A DNA stretch of 64,000 bases from positions 323,501-387,500 of the forward strand of contig CAJNDS010002496.1 in the NCBI GenBank assembly GCA_905221605.1, written 5' to 3'. This DNA comes from Symbiodinium natans. Taxonomy: Eukaryota > Sar > Dinophyceae > Suessiales > Symbiodiniaceae. The notes beneath the pieces are model-generated. The model ran no database searches, was not told the origin of the DNA, and saw nothing but the letters and a program-made list of their open reading frames with translations. Numbering within the stretch: the first letter of the stretch is position 1; every line of letters starts with the position of its first letter. Position numbers and translations under genes: made by a program. This document shows positions 40,492 to 50,495 of this stretch, one piece after another.

Positions 40492-41639
40492 GGTGGTTCC
40501 TTGACCTCATCCGAGGCATGACCGCTCCAGAGCTCAAGATTCTGATGGATTGTGGAAAGGGCCACCCGGGTGCTTATTTCTACTTTCCTGAATATAAGTA
40601 TGCTTCAGTTCTGGAGAAGAGACAGGTGGCATGGCCTGTGGAATTCGTTCTACGTTTACATCCGAAGCACATTTTTCAATCCAAAAGACTGCCGCCGATG
40701 TCAGAACTGAGCCGTGCCATCTCCCAATGGGAGAATAAGTTGAGGTGGAGGCTTTTCCATTCTGAGTTCGAGGGAGACAGCCAGGAGGGATCGGTGTGGT
40801 GGAAGCTGCGATCCCGTAGAAGCACACCACCATGCCCTCACAAGCTGGCTGATGAATGGGAAGTTTTCATCTATGAATTGAAGAGAGGAGTCTTCACCAC
40901 GGCCTATGGGAAGCGAAGCAGTTTGAAGTTCTCTCAATCTTGCACTTCAAATCTCAGCAAAGTTGCAAAATGGGGGATCCAAATGCTGCGCGAGGGCCCG
41001 GTAGGAGCTGTGCGTACAGACAAGGATGGAGGATATGCTCTCGTCTGGAAGCAGTCTCTTGCGAAGGCGGTCCTTGATTCCTTATCTCTACCCGTGTACG
41101 GGGAGAGATTTGTTTATGAAGGAATGTTCGAAGAAATCGCTCAGGACTACATCCACATAGTCAAGTACATCGGCCATCAAACAGAAGACACGGATCTCGA
41201 AAATTCACTCCTATCTTCGTTGAGGAGTGGGTGCAAAAGTTTTGTTACAAAGATCTTGACAACTGTCAAGACTCACAAGCCAGAAGGGGAGCAGAAGATG
41301 AGGTTAGTGCACGCTGCCCCGGATCATTTCATGAAGCCGGGTATGAAGTGGATTGCCTCCCTCCTCAAAACGCACCTGGCCCAGTACACTCATTTTCTCA
41401 AGGACACTGATCACCTTCTTGATGTCCTTCGCCAAGTGCATGTTCCTCCGGAGGCTTGGCTTTTCCGTTTTGATGTCAAGGAATTCTTTATGTCGGGGAC
41501 ACACTCTGCGATATGTACAGCTACAGAAGAGGCTTTTCCAGCGAAGTTCCGGGAATCCGCGCGCTTACTGGTGGAGCACATACTCAAATCGCAGATAGTA
41601 ACTGACGGTTCCATGACTGCCTCTATGACGTTCGCATAG
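40392..41639 (+). CDS. Penelope-like reverse transcriptase, N-terminal part (fingers and motif A)
   Basis: The frame overlaps the ORF1 tail, so the first 30 residues are probably not translated as such; the RT-like sequence starts near WFLDLIRGMTAPELKIL. Visible RT features: GAVRTDKDGGYALVW near residue 215, TTVKTHKP near 293, RLVHAAPDHFMKPGMKWIAS near 305, and motif A LFRFDVKEFFMSG near 360 with its catalytic Asp. This matches the Penelope-like group, whose motif between fingers and palm is KxHKP. The frame stops at TAG 41637-41639 just before motif B, which lies in another frame. A 1-nt indel near 41606-41630 explains this. Confidence 0.75.
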   Translation: MAPRKERKRQRRQAWKRQGRERKRQSWMEEGMVRWFLDLIRGMTAPELKILMDCGKGHPGAYFYFPEYKYASVLEKRQVAWPVEFVLRLHPKHIFQSKRLPPMSELSRAISQWENKLRWRLFHSEFEGDSQEGSVWWKLRSRRSTPPCPHKLADEWEVFIYELKRGVFTTAYGKRSSLKFSQSCTSNLSKVAKWGIQMLREGPVGAVRTDKDGGYALVWKQSLAKAVLDSLSLPVYGERFVYEGMFEEIAQDYIHIVKYIGHQTEDTDLENSLLSSLRSGCKSFVTKILTTVKTHKPEGEQKMRLVHAAPDHFMKPGMKWIASLLKTHLAQYTHFLKDTDHLLDVLRQVHVPPEAWLFRFDVKEFFMSGTHSAICTATEEAFPAKFRESARLLVEHILKSQIVTDGSMTASMTFA

Positions 41640-42310
41640 GGTCGGGTATGGGACTCACCTGCAGTGGAGAGCTGAGCGACTGTGCTTTTTGCCATTTAGC
41701 CGAAAGCAACTTCGCTGCAGACCGTACGACCCAGAGCAATTTCGGGATCATTTTTTATGCCAGATTCAAAGATGACGGCTTGATCATCACAACTGGCTCT
41801 CGAGATCAGCGCCGGAGTTTCGAGAGACTCTTCCGAGAGAAAGCCAAACCTTTTGCTATTGATTTTGATGAAGTGAGCCAACAATCGATCTCGATGCTTG
41901 ATGTAGTGCTTTTCAAGGGCCCAGGGTGGAAGAAGACAGGTGTCTTGGATTACAGACTTCACACGAAGCCTACGAACCAATGGGCGCCTCTACTCTGTTC
42001 ATCTTCGCACCACCCATCTGTGCACACTTCATGGCCGAAAGGACAGCTGAGACGCATCAAGATGCGATGCAGTGACCCAGCTACAGCCAATGCAGAGGTG
42101 CAGAAGTTTAGAGACCGATACCGGCATCACACTGGTTTCGAAGTCCGTGAAGAAGAATGCGGCCCGCAATCGAAGGGAAGAGATGGACATAAGCTTCTAC
42201 CCAGACTAGTGCTTCCATACAGGCAAGCTTGGAGTGAATCCAGGATCCCATATATTTGCAACAGAGTCTGGAAGAAGTGCCAGATGGATCTCCACTGGAC
42301 AACCAGCTGA
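41606..42310 (+). CDS. Penelope-like reverse transcriptase, C-terminal part (motifs B to E, thumb)
   Basis: The frame is open from 41606; its first Met is at 41648. Motif B is RIGSGMGLTCSGELSD, motif C YARFKDDGLIITTG with both catalytic Asp, and motifs D/E SISMLDVVLFKG. Then comes the Penelope-typical thumb region with SSSHHPSVHTSWPKGQLRRI. The polymerase would be complete if joined to the previous frame. It ends at TGA 42308-42310, where a second frame change occurs. No GIY-YIG endonuclease follows; repeat B begins 120 bp later. Catalytic residues survive, but the two frameshifts make the copy inactive unless recoded. Confidence 0.75.
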   Translation, partial: RFHDCLYDVRIGSGMGLTCSGELSDCAFCHLAESNFAADRTTQSNFGIIFYARFKDDGLIITTGSRDQRRSFERLFREKAKPFAIDFDEVSQQSISMLDVVLFKGPGWKKTGVLDYRLHTKPTNQWAPLLCSSSHHPSVHTSWPKGQLRRIKMRCSDPATANAEVQKFRDRYRHHTGFEVREEECGPQSKGRDGHKLLPRLVLPYRQAWSESRIPYICNRVWKKCQMDLHWTTS

Positions 42311-42410
42311 CTTGCAGATGTGTTGGCGATTGCCTGATCAGCATTTGACCCACAAAGTCCGTGAAAGCAACTATTTCATGAAAGCAAGCAGAGAGACTCA
42401 AATGGAGGAG
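42234..42410 (+). pseudogene. Penelope-like RT, last conserved block in a third frame
   Basis: Reads CWRLPDQHLTHKVRESNYFM at about 42318-42377. This fits the R-x-P-x-L-x-x-x-L-V-x-S block that ends Penelope-type RTs. It lies in a different frame from the thumb region, so there is a second frameshift around 42270-42310. Confidence 0.5.
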
Positions 42411-42432
42411 CAAGGGGATGGAAGGAGGGTAA

Positions 42433-42804
42433 CTCCCTCTCTGTTTCTCTCGGGATGATAGAATCCGCACCGCGCCTAAGGAGAACAGACTCCCAGGAGA
42501 CCTTGGGCAACAGGCCTGGGGCTTGAAGTGATGCGTGCTCGCGAATTGCTCTTGAGCATTTGCATGAAGATCCGGCATACACTCTCATAACAGTGAACTC
42601 TCAAAGAGTTTGCTTCAAACATGCTTCTTTGTGAATCCTAAATGTGGACGCAAAGACATTCGCAAAGTTTTGGCTGAACCCGCTAAAGCGACAAGGGTAC
42701 AGTTAGGGTAGCAAAGTCCTAACCAGCCTGTGAAGCCATCAGTGGCGAGAGTTTGAGAAAGCGGCGCCTCTTTACTGCTTTGAACCTGTGTCTGCACCGA
42801 GTGT
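42433..42804 (+). repeat. direct repeat B, right copy
   Basis: Matches 38751-39122. Located immediately downstream of the RT and directly joined to repeat A at GAGTGT|GTGACTGGG. Confidence 0.95.
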
Positions 42805-42806
42805 GT

Positions 42807-43402
42807 GACTGGGCTTTGAGCCTCTTGTGTTTGAGACTGCTGGTGGTCTTGATCCGGAGGGAGATCGTATCTTGTCATCTCTGTGTCGAGCGGTGGATGA
42901 TCATCGTCAGAAGCCGCATGGCGTCACGTGCCAAATCTTGAAGGAACGTCTTTCGTTCATGCTCCAGAGACATGCCCACGTTTGTTTGCGGCGGGTCCGG
43001 GATGGAGACGATAATCGAGAAAAAGCGGAACGACATCATTCTTCTTCTCGCTTTGTGCAATATCACTTTGATGGATGATTGGCGGCAGTATCTTTTTCTC
43101 TGTAGGAAATGTTTTGATTGTGTTTGCAGGCCCCTCGCGCAGGTATTGAGATGTGCGTAGTCTTTTTGACGTCAAAGAACGTCTGATTTGAGGGTGCTTT
43201 GTCGTGTTCTTCTTTTCGTTGATTGAATTTCTGGGTCTCACTTGGGTCGTCTTTTTTCTCCGTTTTCTGACGCGATTCTGTGCCCTTGGGTTTAATTGGG
43301 GGTGGCGGCGGGCCTTTAATGCATTGCCTGGGGGCTTGGAGTCGCGTGATGTTTGCCGTGATACTTGACGACCTGGTTGCCTTCACTTGCATTCCAAGAA
43401 TC
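42807..43402 (+). repeat. direct repeat A, right copy
   Basis: Matches 38134-38729. Its first 270 bp code for the C-terminal part of the nuclease-like domain (FETAGGLDPEGDRILSSLCR), without the N-terminal part. Confidence 0.95.
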
Positions 43403-43488
43403 TTTGAAGGCTCTGAATTGGTGCTTTTGGGCGCAGGAGTCGCTTGCACTGGTTTCACCAAAGCCCTGTTGAGACATCCGTATCTTAA

Positions 43489-43493
43489 GCGAG
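43489..43493. other. target-site duplication GCGAG, right
   Basis: See the left copy. The base before it differs (G on the left, A on the right), so the duplication is 5 bp. Confidence 0.75.
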
Positions 43494-44200
43494 CTGTTGG
43501 CGATTTCTTGGGGGGGTCACTTGGGAACAGTGGCTGATTGGGATACTAGGAAGTCGGAGATCATCTGGGGCCAGAAGGCAGCATGTCGAGCACTGCCTGG
43601 GACATTTGCTACTTTGAGGGGGTGCCAAGGGTGTCCCTTGACTTCGGAGGTCACTTGGGGGCACAAGGCAAAGGACCCCCCCCTCAGGTTTTGCGCAGGG
43701 GATGGACTGGGCCGAAGGGCCCTCTCACAGAAAATTCAGGGCGTGAAGAGTCTGCAGGTTTTGCAAGAATCCCCCCCCACGTCGAAGCTCACTTGGCCAG
43801 AGAACGAAACTCACTAGAGCGGTCAAAGCGAGGGGTCGGACCTTTCAGGGCTTCCTGTCAGCTCCAGGGCCTTCTTTGGCAGCCTTCCTACTGGAAGGGT
43901 TTAAGGCACCCCTGCTTACTGGCACTGCCTCGGACATTTGCGACTTTGAGGGGGTGCTGAGGGTGTCCTTTGATTTCGGAGGTCACTTGGAGGCAGAAGG
44001 CAAAGGACCCCCCCCCTCAGGTTTTGCGCAGGGGACGGTCTGGGCCGAAGGGCCCTCTCACAGAAAATTTCAGGGCGTGAAGAGTCTCCACAATTGCAAA
44101 AATCAGCTCCAGGGCCTTCTTTGGCAGCTTTCTGCCAGTGGAAGGGCTCGCTGGAAGGGTTCAAGGCCCCCCTGACTGGGAGGGTTTAAGGTCCTACCAG
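43489..44200. repeat. module C, copy 1
   Basis: Matches 48792-49505 almost throughout. It holds two internal related blocks (ATTTGCTACTTTGAGGG / ATTTGCGACTTTGAGGG) and C-rich runs. Open frames are inconsistent between copies. Not called a gene. Confidence 0.9.
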
Positions 44201-44214
44201 AAGGGTTTAAGGCC

Positions 44215-45012
44215 ACCACCAGGGCCAGGGGGGCCAGGGCCAGGGCCAGGGCCAGGGCCAGGGCCAGGGCCAGGGCCAGGGCCACCAGGGTCAGGGCCAG
44301 GGCCAGGGCCAGGCCAAGGCCGCCCGCGCGCGGGCCAGGACAAGGCCAGACCCTTGAGTGCCCAACAGGGCCGGTCAATCTGGAAGGGCCAAAACCAAGG
44401 CCAAGGCCGCCCGCGCGCGGGCCAGGACAAGGCCAGACCCTTGAGTGCCCAACAGGGCCGGTCAATCTGGAAGGGCGGCCAAGGCCGCCCGCGCGCGGGC
44501 CAGGACAAGGCCAGACCCTTGAGTGGAAGGGCCAAAACCAAGGCCAAGGCCGCCCGCGCGCGGGTTTTGGGCAGGGCCGGTCAATCTGGAAGGGCCAAAA
44601 CCAAGGCCAAGGCCGCCCGCGCGCGGGCCAGGACAATTGAGTGCCCAACAGGGCCGGTCAATCTGGAAAGGCCAAAACCAAGGCCAAGGCCGCCCGCGCG
44701 CGGGCCAGGACAAGGCCAGACCCTTGAGTGCCCAACAGGGCCGGTCAATCTGGAAGGGCCAAAACCAAGGCCAAGGCCGCCCGCGCGCGGGCCAGGACAA
44801 GGCCAGACCCTTGAGTGCCCAACAGGGCCGATCAATCTGGAAGGGCCAAAACCAAGGTCAAGGCCGCCCGCGCGCGGGCCAGACCCTTGAGTGCCCAACA
44901 GGGCCGGTCAATCTGGAAGGGCCAAAACCAAGGCCAAGGCCGGCCGCGCGCGGGCCAGGACAAGGCCAGACCCTTGAGTGCCCAACAGGGCCGGTCAATC
45001 TGGAAGGGTTAG
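44215..45012. repeat. GGGCCA microsatellite followed by 87-bp satellite
   Basis: GGGCCA repeats at 44221-44310, then about nine copies of an 87-bp unit with the perfect palindrome GCCCGCGCGCGGGC, GACCCTTGAGTGCCCAAC and GGGCCGGTCAATCTGGAAGG. Long frames on both strands are repeat translations (87 is a multiple of three). Confidence 0.94.
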
Positions 45013-45083
45013 CCCTTAGGGCGTGACCAACAGGGCCGGTCAATTTGCTGACTATAGGGTTTAAATATATATAGGTAAGAGAG

Positions 45084-45280
45084 GTTTAGGGTTTAGGGTT
45101 TAGGGTTTTTAGGGTTTAGGGTTTAGGGTTTAGGGTTTAGGGTTTAGGGTTTAGGGTTGAGGGTTTAGGGTTTAGGGTTGGGTTTAGGGTTTAGGGTTTA
45201 GGGTTTAGGGTTTAGGGTTTAGGGTTTAGGGTTTAGGGTTTAGGGTTTAGGGTTTAGGGTTTAGGGTTTAGGGTTTAGGG
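45084..45280 (+). repeat. TTTAGGG array 6
   Basis: About 28 heptamers with three minor variants, preceded by GGTAAGAGAGG and followed by TATAGAAATTGTATAGGG. Confidence 0.97.
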
Positions 45281-48200
45281 TTTATAGAAATTGTATAGGG
45301 TTCAGGTCCGGGGTTTTGGGCGGGTTTTGGGCGGGTTTTGGGCGAAAGTTTTGGGCGAAAGTTTTGGGCGAAAGTTTTGGGCGGGTTTTGGGCGGGTTTT
45401 GGGCGAAAGTTTTGAGCGAGTTTTCTTTTTTGGTTAGGGTTTGTGTCAGGAGTTTGGGCGGTTTGGTGAATATCGGGAATCAATATCTCCATAATTCAAA
45501 TTTTGATGAAGGTCTAGGAATCTCTGGATATCGAATCAAAACCTCCAGGATTGAAAGATTGAAATATTGGAAAAACTCAAATATTGAAGGATTCTGATCC
45601 AAATCTCCAGGATTCGGATTTTGAAGATCTGGGAATCTTTGGATATGGAATCAAAATCTCTAGAATTCAAATATTGAAGGATTGGGAATTTCTAAATATA
45701 TGCACAAAACCTCCAGAATTCAAATTTTGAAGGTCTGGAGATTTTCGGATATGGGATCAAAACCTCCAGATTCAATTTTTGAAGGATTGGTAATCTCTGG
45801 ATATTTGATCAAATTCTCCAGAAATCAAATTGGATATCGAATCAAAATCTCCAGAATTCAAATTTTGAAGGATTAGGAATCTCTGGATATCTAATCAAAA
45901 TCTCTAGAATTAAAATTTTCAAGGTCTAGGAATCTTTGGATATCGAATCAAAGCCTCCAGAATTCTAATTTTGAAATATGGGGAATTTCTGGATATCTGA
46001 TCAAAATCTCCAGAATTCAAATTTTGAAGGTCTGGGAATCTTTGGATATGGAATCAAAATCTCTAGAATTCAAATTATTGAAGGGTTGGGAATTTCTAAA
46101 TATATATTCAAAATCTCCAGAATTCAAATTTTAAAGGTTTGGAGATTTTTGGATATGGGGTCAAAACCTCCAAAATTCAATTTTTGAAGAATTGGCAATC
46201 TCTGGATATTTGATCAAATTCTCCAGAAATCAAATTGGATATCGAATCAAAACCTCCAGAACTCAAATTTTGAAGGATTAGGAATCTCTGGATATCTAAT
46301 CAAAATCTCTAGAATTAAAATTTTCAAAATCTAGGAATCTTTGGATATCGAATCAAAATCTCCAGAATTCTAATTTTGAAATATGGGGAATTTCTGGATA
46401 TCTAATCAAAATCTCCAGAATTCAAATTTTGAAGGTCTGGGAATCTTTGGATATGGAATCAAAACCTCTAGAACTCAAATATTGAAGGGTTGGGAATTTC
46501 TAAATATATATTCAAAATCTCCAGAATTCAAATTTTGAAGGTTTGGAGATTTTTGGATATGGGATCAAAACCTCCAAAATTCAATTTTTGAAGGATTGGC
46601 AATCTCTGGATTTTTGATCAAATTCTCCAGAAATCAAATTGGATATCGAATCAAAATCTCCAGAATTCAAACTTTGAAGGATTAGGAATCTCTGGATATC
46701 TAATCAAAATCTTTAGAATTAAAATTTTCAAGGCCTAACAATCTTTGGATATCGAATCAAAATCTCCAGAATTCTAATTTTGAAATATTGGGAATTTCTG
46801 GATATCTGATCAAAATCTCCAGAATTCAGATTTTGAAGGTTTGGGAATCTTTGGGTAGGGGATCAAAACCTCCAAATTTCAAATGATGAAGGATAGGGAA
46901 TCTCTGGATTTCTGACCAAAATCTTCAGAATTCAAATTTTGAAGATTTGGAGATTTTTTGATATGGGTCAAAATCTCTATAATTCAAAAATTTGAAGATC
47001 TGGAAATTTCATCAGAATTTCAATTTTGAAGATCTGGCAATCTCTTGATATATGATCAAAATATGCAAATTTTGAAGATTGATGATTTCTATATATCTGA
47101 TTGGGAATTCGTGTTTTGAGATCTGGGACCTTAGGAATCTCTGGATATCTAATCAAAATCTCTAGAATTAAAATTTTCAAGATCTAGGAATCTTTGGATA
47201 TCGAATCAAAGCCTCCAGAATTCTAATTTTGAAATATTGGGAATTTCTGGATATCTAATCAAAATCTCCAGAATTCAAATTTTGAAGGATTGGGAATCTT
47301 TGGATAGGGGATCAAAACCTCCAAAATTCAAATGATGAAGGATAGGGAATCTCTGGATATCTGATCAAAATCTTCAGAATTCAAATTTTGAAGAAATTCA
47401 AAAATTTGAAGGTCTGGAAATTTCATCAGGATTTGAATTTTGAAGCTCTGGCAATCTCTTGATATATGATCAAAATATGCAAATTTTGAAGATTTGATGA
47501 TTTCTATATATCTGATTGGGAATTCGTATTTTGAGATCTGGGCCCTTTAGATATTTGATTAAAAGGCTGCAGAATCTAAATTTTGAAGGATTGGGAATCT
47601 CTAGATCTCTGAGCAAAATCTCCGGAATTCAGTTTTTGAAGATCTGAAGATCTTTGGATATCGGATCAAAATTTCCAGAATTCAAATTTTGAAAGTCTGG
47701 CGATCTTTGGATATCGATTAAAATCTTCAGAATTGAAATTTTTGCTCTGGTGCCCGGATGCCTTGGCCCCTTCTTGGAGTTTTTTCTTTTGCTCTGGTGC
47801 CCGGGTTTTGCCCTGGTACCTGGATTTTGCTCTGGTGTCCGGATGCTCTGGCTTCTTTTTGGAGTTTTTCCCTTTTGCTCTGGTCCCCGTTTGGTGATTT
47901 TCCCTTTGCTCTGGTGCCCGCATTTTGCTCTGGTTTTGTGCTTTGGAGCTTGGGCTGGGGGGCTGAGGCTGGCGCTAGGCTGGGGATGGGGCCGGGGCTG
48001 GGGCTAGGGGCTGAGGGCTGGGGCGGCTGGTTGGGGCTGGGGCTGGGGGGCCAGGCGGCTGCTGGCAGCGAGGGCTGGTGCGCTTTTTGGATTGGGATAT
48101 TCAGAATGATATAACCGCTTTGGATGAATTTACTTAAGCTCTGCTTGCCAGCTATTTAGACAAAAAACTTGGAACCCAGAGGTTTGGGATAATCAGAATG

Positions 48201-48390
48201 ATATAACCGCTTTGGATGAAGTTACTTCAGCTCTGCTTGTCAGCTGTTTAGACAAATAACTTGGAACCTAGAGGTTTAAGTGAATTGAATATTTGGCCTT
48301 CCGAAGGCGCTTTGAATTCATTTAGACAGACAAATAACGTGGGATATTCACGACGACACCACATACAATTTCTATTTACCCTGGTCTTGA
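45281..48390 (+). repeat. cassette 2: same ends as cassettes 1 and 3, different core
   Basis: The left end TATAGAAATTGTATAGGGTT is followed by TTTTGGGCG/GCGAAAGTTTTGGG repeats. The core (45480-47740) is a diverged AT-rich satellite of about 54 bp with CAGAATTCAAATTTTGAAGG and TCTGGATATC words. Then comes a GCTCTGGTGCC and GGGGCTG-rich stretch (47745-48080). The right end has TTTAAGTGAATTGAATATTT and ACCACATACAATTTCTATTT. The first part of the core is a 404-bp higher-order repeat. Confidence 0.88.
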
Positions 48391-48582
48391 GGGTTTAGGG
48401 TTTAGGGTTTAGGGTTTAGGGTTTAGGGTTTAGGGTTTAGGGTTTAGGGTTTAGGGTTTAGGGTTTAGGGTTTAGGGTTTAGGGTTTAGGGTTTAGGGTT
48501 TAGGGTTTAGGTTTAAGGGTTTAGGGTTTAGGGTTTAGGGTTTAGGGTTTAGGGTTTAGGGTTTAGGGTTTAGGGTTTAGGG
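48391..48582 (+). repeat. TTTAGGG array 7
   Basis: About 27 heptamers. Exits into GTGTAGCATTGG as array 5 does. Confidence 0.97.
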
Positions 48583-48796
48583 TGTAGCATTGGTCAGCTG
48601 AACGCAAAAGTGTGAAGACATGCCCACCCCGAGGCCACCCAAACAATACTCATCACGAAACCAAACCGGAGCCAGCCAAAGCCAAGCCAGCCATTCAAAT
48701 CTCACATATCGAACATGTTCAGAGCGCACTAAGATAAAACACTGCGAAAGCTTGGGATATGTGCGAGTCGTGAACACTTGCCGAACTTGAGGCGAG
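48583..48796. repeat. module II, copy 2, with empty insertion site
   Basis: Near-identical to 37603-37816. The box CCCACCCCGAGGCCACCCA is at 48623-48641. Ends GCGAG and continues directly into module C, i.e. the same junction without the Penelope-like element. Confidence 0.93.
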
Positions 48797-49505
48797 CTGT
48801 TGGCGATTTCTTGGGGGGGTCACTTGGGAACAGTGGCTGATTGGGACACGAGATCATCTGGGGCCAGAAGGCAGCATGTCGAGCACTGCCTGGGACATTT
48901 GCTACTTTGAGGGGGTGCCAAGGGTGTCCCTTGACTTCGGAGGTCACTCGGGGGCACAAGGCAAAGGATTCCCCCCCTCAGGTTTTGCGCAGGGGACGGT
49001 CTGGGCCGAAGGGCCCTCTCACAGAAAATTCAGGGCGTAAAGAGTCTGCAGGTTTTGCAAGAATCCCCCCCCACGCCGAAGTTCACTTGGCCAGAAAACG
49101 AAACTCACTAGAGCGGTCAAAGCGAGGGGTCGGACCTTTCAGGGCTTCCTGTCAGCTCCAGGGCCTTCTTTGGCAGCCTTCTGCCTACTGGAAGGGTTTA
49201 AGACCCCCCTGCTTACTGGCACTGCCTCGGACATTTGCGACTTTGAGGGGGTGCCGAGGGTGTCCCTTGATTTCGGAGGTCACTTGTGGGCAGAAGGCAA
49301 AGGACCCCCCCCTCAAGTTTTGCGCAGGGGACGGTCTGGGCCGAAGGGCCTTCTCACAGAAAATTTCAGGGTGTGAAGAGTCTCCACAATTGCAAAAATC
49401 AGCTCCAGGGCCTTCTTTGGCAGCTTTCTGCCAGTGGAAGGATTTGAGGGCCCCTACTCGCTGGAAGGGTTAAAAGCCCCCCTGACTGGGAGGGTTTCAG
49501 GTTCT
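48792..49505. repeat. module C, copy 2
   Basis: Matches 43489-44200 with small indels. Followed by GGGCCA repeats, as in copy 1. Confidence 0.9.
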
Positions 49506-49509
49506 GCCA

Positions 49510-49740
49510 AGAATTTAGGGTCAGGGCCAGGACCAGGGCCAGGGCCAGGGCCAGGGCCGGAGGCCAGAACCAGGACCAGGGCCAGGGCCAGGGCCAGGGC
49601 CAGGGCCAGGGCCAGGGCCAGGCAGGGCCAGGGCCAGGGCCAGGTGGGCCAGGGCAGGGCGAGGGCCAGGGCCAGGGAACCAGGGCCAGGGTTCGGGCCA
49701 GCCCAGGGCCACGGCCAGGGTCAGTGCCAGGGGCCGCCAG
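49510..49740. repeat. GGGCCA microsatellite
   Basis: Hexamer array with variants. Same relative position as 44221-44310 and 57283-57570. Confidence 0.93.
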
Positions 49741-49839
49741 GAATTGAAAAAGGATCCCCCCCCTCAGGTTTAGGGTACTAATATATATCTGAGACGAGCT
49801 AGGCGACTCTAGCTAGGCGACCCTCTCAGGACTGTGCTT

Positions 49840-49869
49840 GGCAGGCTCTGCAGCCTAGCAGAGCCTGCC
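49840..49869. other. 11-bp stem hairpin before array 8
   Basis: GGCAGGCTCTG and CAGAGCCTGCC, perfect, loop of 8 nt. Confidence 0.7.
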
Positions 49870-49894
49870 GTGGTCTCGCAGAGCGCTCGACTGC

Positions 49895-49932
49895 GCCCGC
49901 CTACCCCAACAGAGGTGAGAGGGGTGGCGGGC
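49895..49932. other. GC hairpin abutting array 8
   Basis: GCCCGCCTACCCC and GGGGTGGCGGGC pair with one bulged base. The array starts 2 bp later. The same hairpin precedes array 10. Confidence 0.7.
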
Positions 49933-49934
49933 GG

Positions 49935-50148
49935 GTTTAGGGTTTAGGGTTTAGGGTTTAGGGTTTAGGGTTTAGGGTTTAGGGTTTAGGGTTTAGGGTT
50001 TAGGGTTTAGGGTTTAGGGTTTAGGGTTTAGGGTTTAGGGTTTAGGGTTTAGGGTTTAGGGTTTAGGGTTTAGGGTTTAGGGTTTAGGGTTTAGGGTTTA
50101 GGGTTTAGGGTTTAGGGTTTAGGGTTTAGGGTTTAGGGTTTAGGGTTT
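49935..50148 (+). repeat. TTTAGGG array 8
   Basis: About 30 perfect heptamers, the longest pure run here. Confidence 0.98.
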
Positions 50149-50495
50149 GCGCCGAAGCTGGAGAAGGATATGACATGGCCGGACGGGCGAACAAACTTGA
50201 AATTTGTTTCGGTTCCGGAGCACGCTCAAGGCCACCGAGAATGGGGCCTTGCTTCGGCCACATCATTTCACGCGTTTCCCTCCCGCGCCGTCAAGTGCGG
50301 CTCCCACCCTTAGCCAGCTCCGCCTTTTAGGGTTTAGTTTCCTAAACTCATGTTTAGGAAACTCTCTTGTTTTTTTCTCACCGCCCTTCTTGTATGCGTT
50401 CTTGTCGGGGTGTATTACACCCTAGTCAAAGTTGCTTGTTTGTTCCACCACGATCTTAGTCCTCTTGCAGCCTGCTAGTCTTGCAGGGGGGGTCA
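50149..50495. other. spacer, no recognised feature
   Basis: Ordinary sequence with a 73-codon open frame that shows no recognisable protein. Confidence 0.4.

Larger units (their letters stand above)
37817..43488 (+). mobile_element. 5.67-kb Penelope-like element insertion
   Basis: The left neighbour ends GCGAG (37812-37816) and the right neighbour begins GCGAG (43489-43493). The related locus at 48583-49500 has the same flanks joined with a single GCGAG (48792-48796). That is an empty site and gives exact ends. The insert holds an ORF1 with a coiled coil, a Penelope-type reverse transcriptase in at least three frames, and two direct-repeat families in permuted order (A-B on the left, B-A on the right). 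It also holds pieces of a nuclease-like domain. No GIY-YIG domain is visible. Copy decay suggests it is no longer active. Confidence 0.85.

Noticed and set aside
37817-43488. LTR retrotransposon
   Set aside because: Terminal sequences are not identical direct repeats in the same order, and the RT motifs are Penelope-like. No integrase, protease or RNase H was seen.
44138-45043. 250-codon and other frames in GC-rich DNA
   Set aside because: 87-bp and GGGCCA repeats; composition is purely repetitive in every frame.
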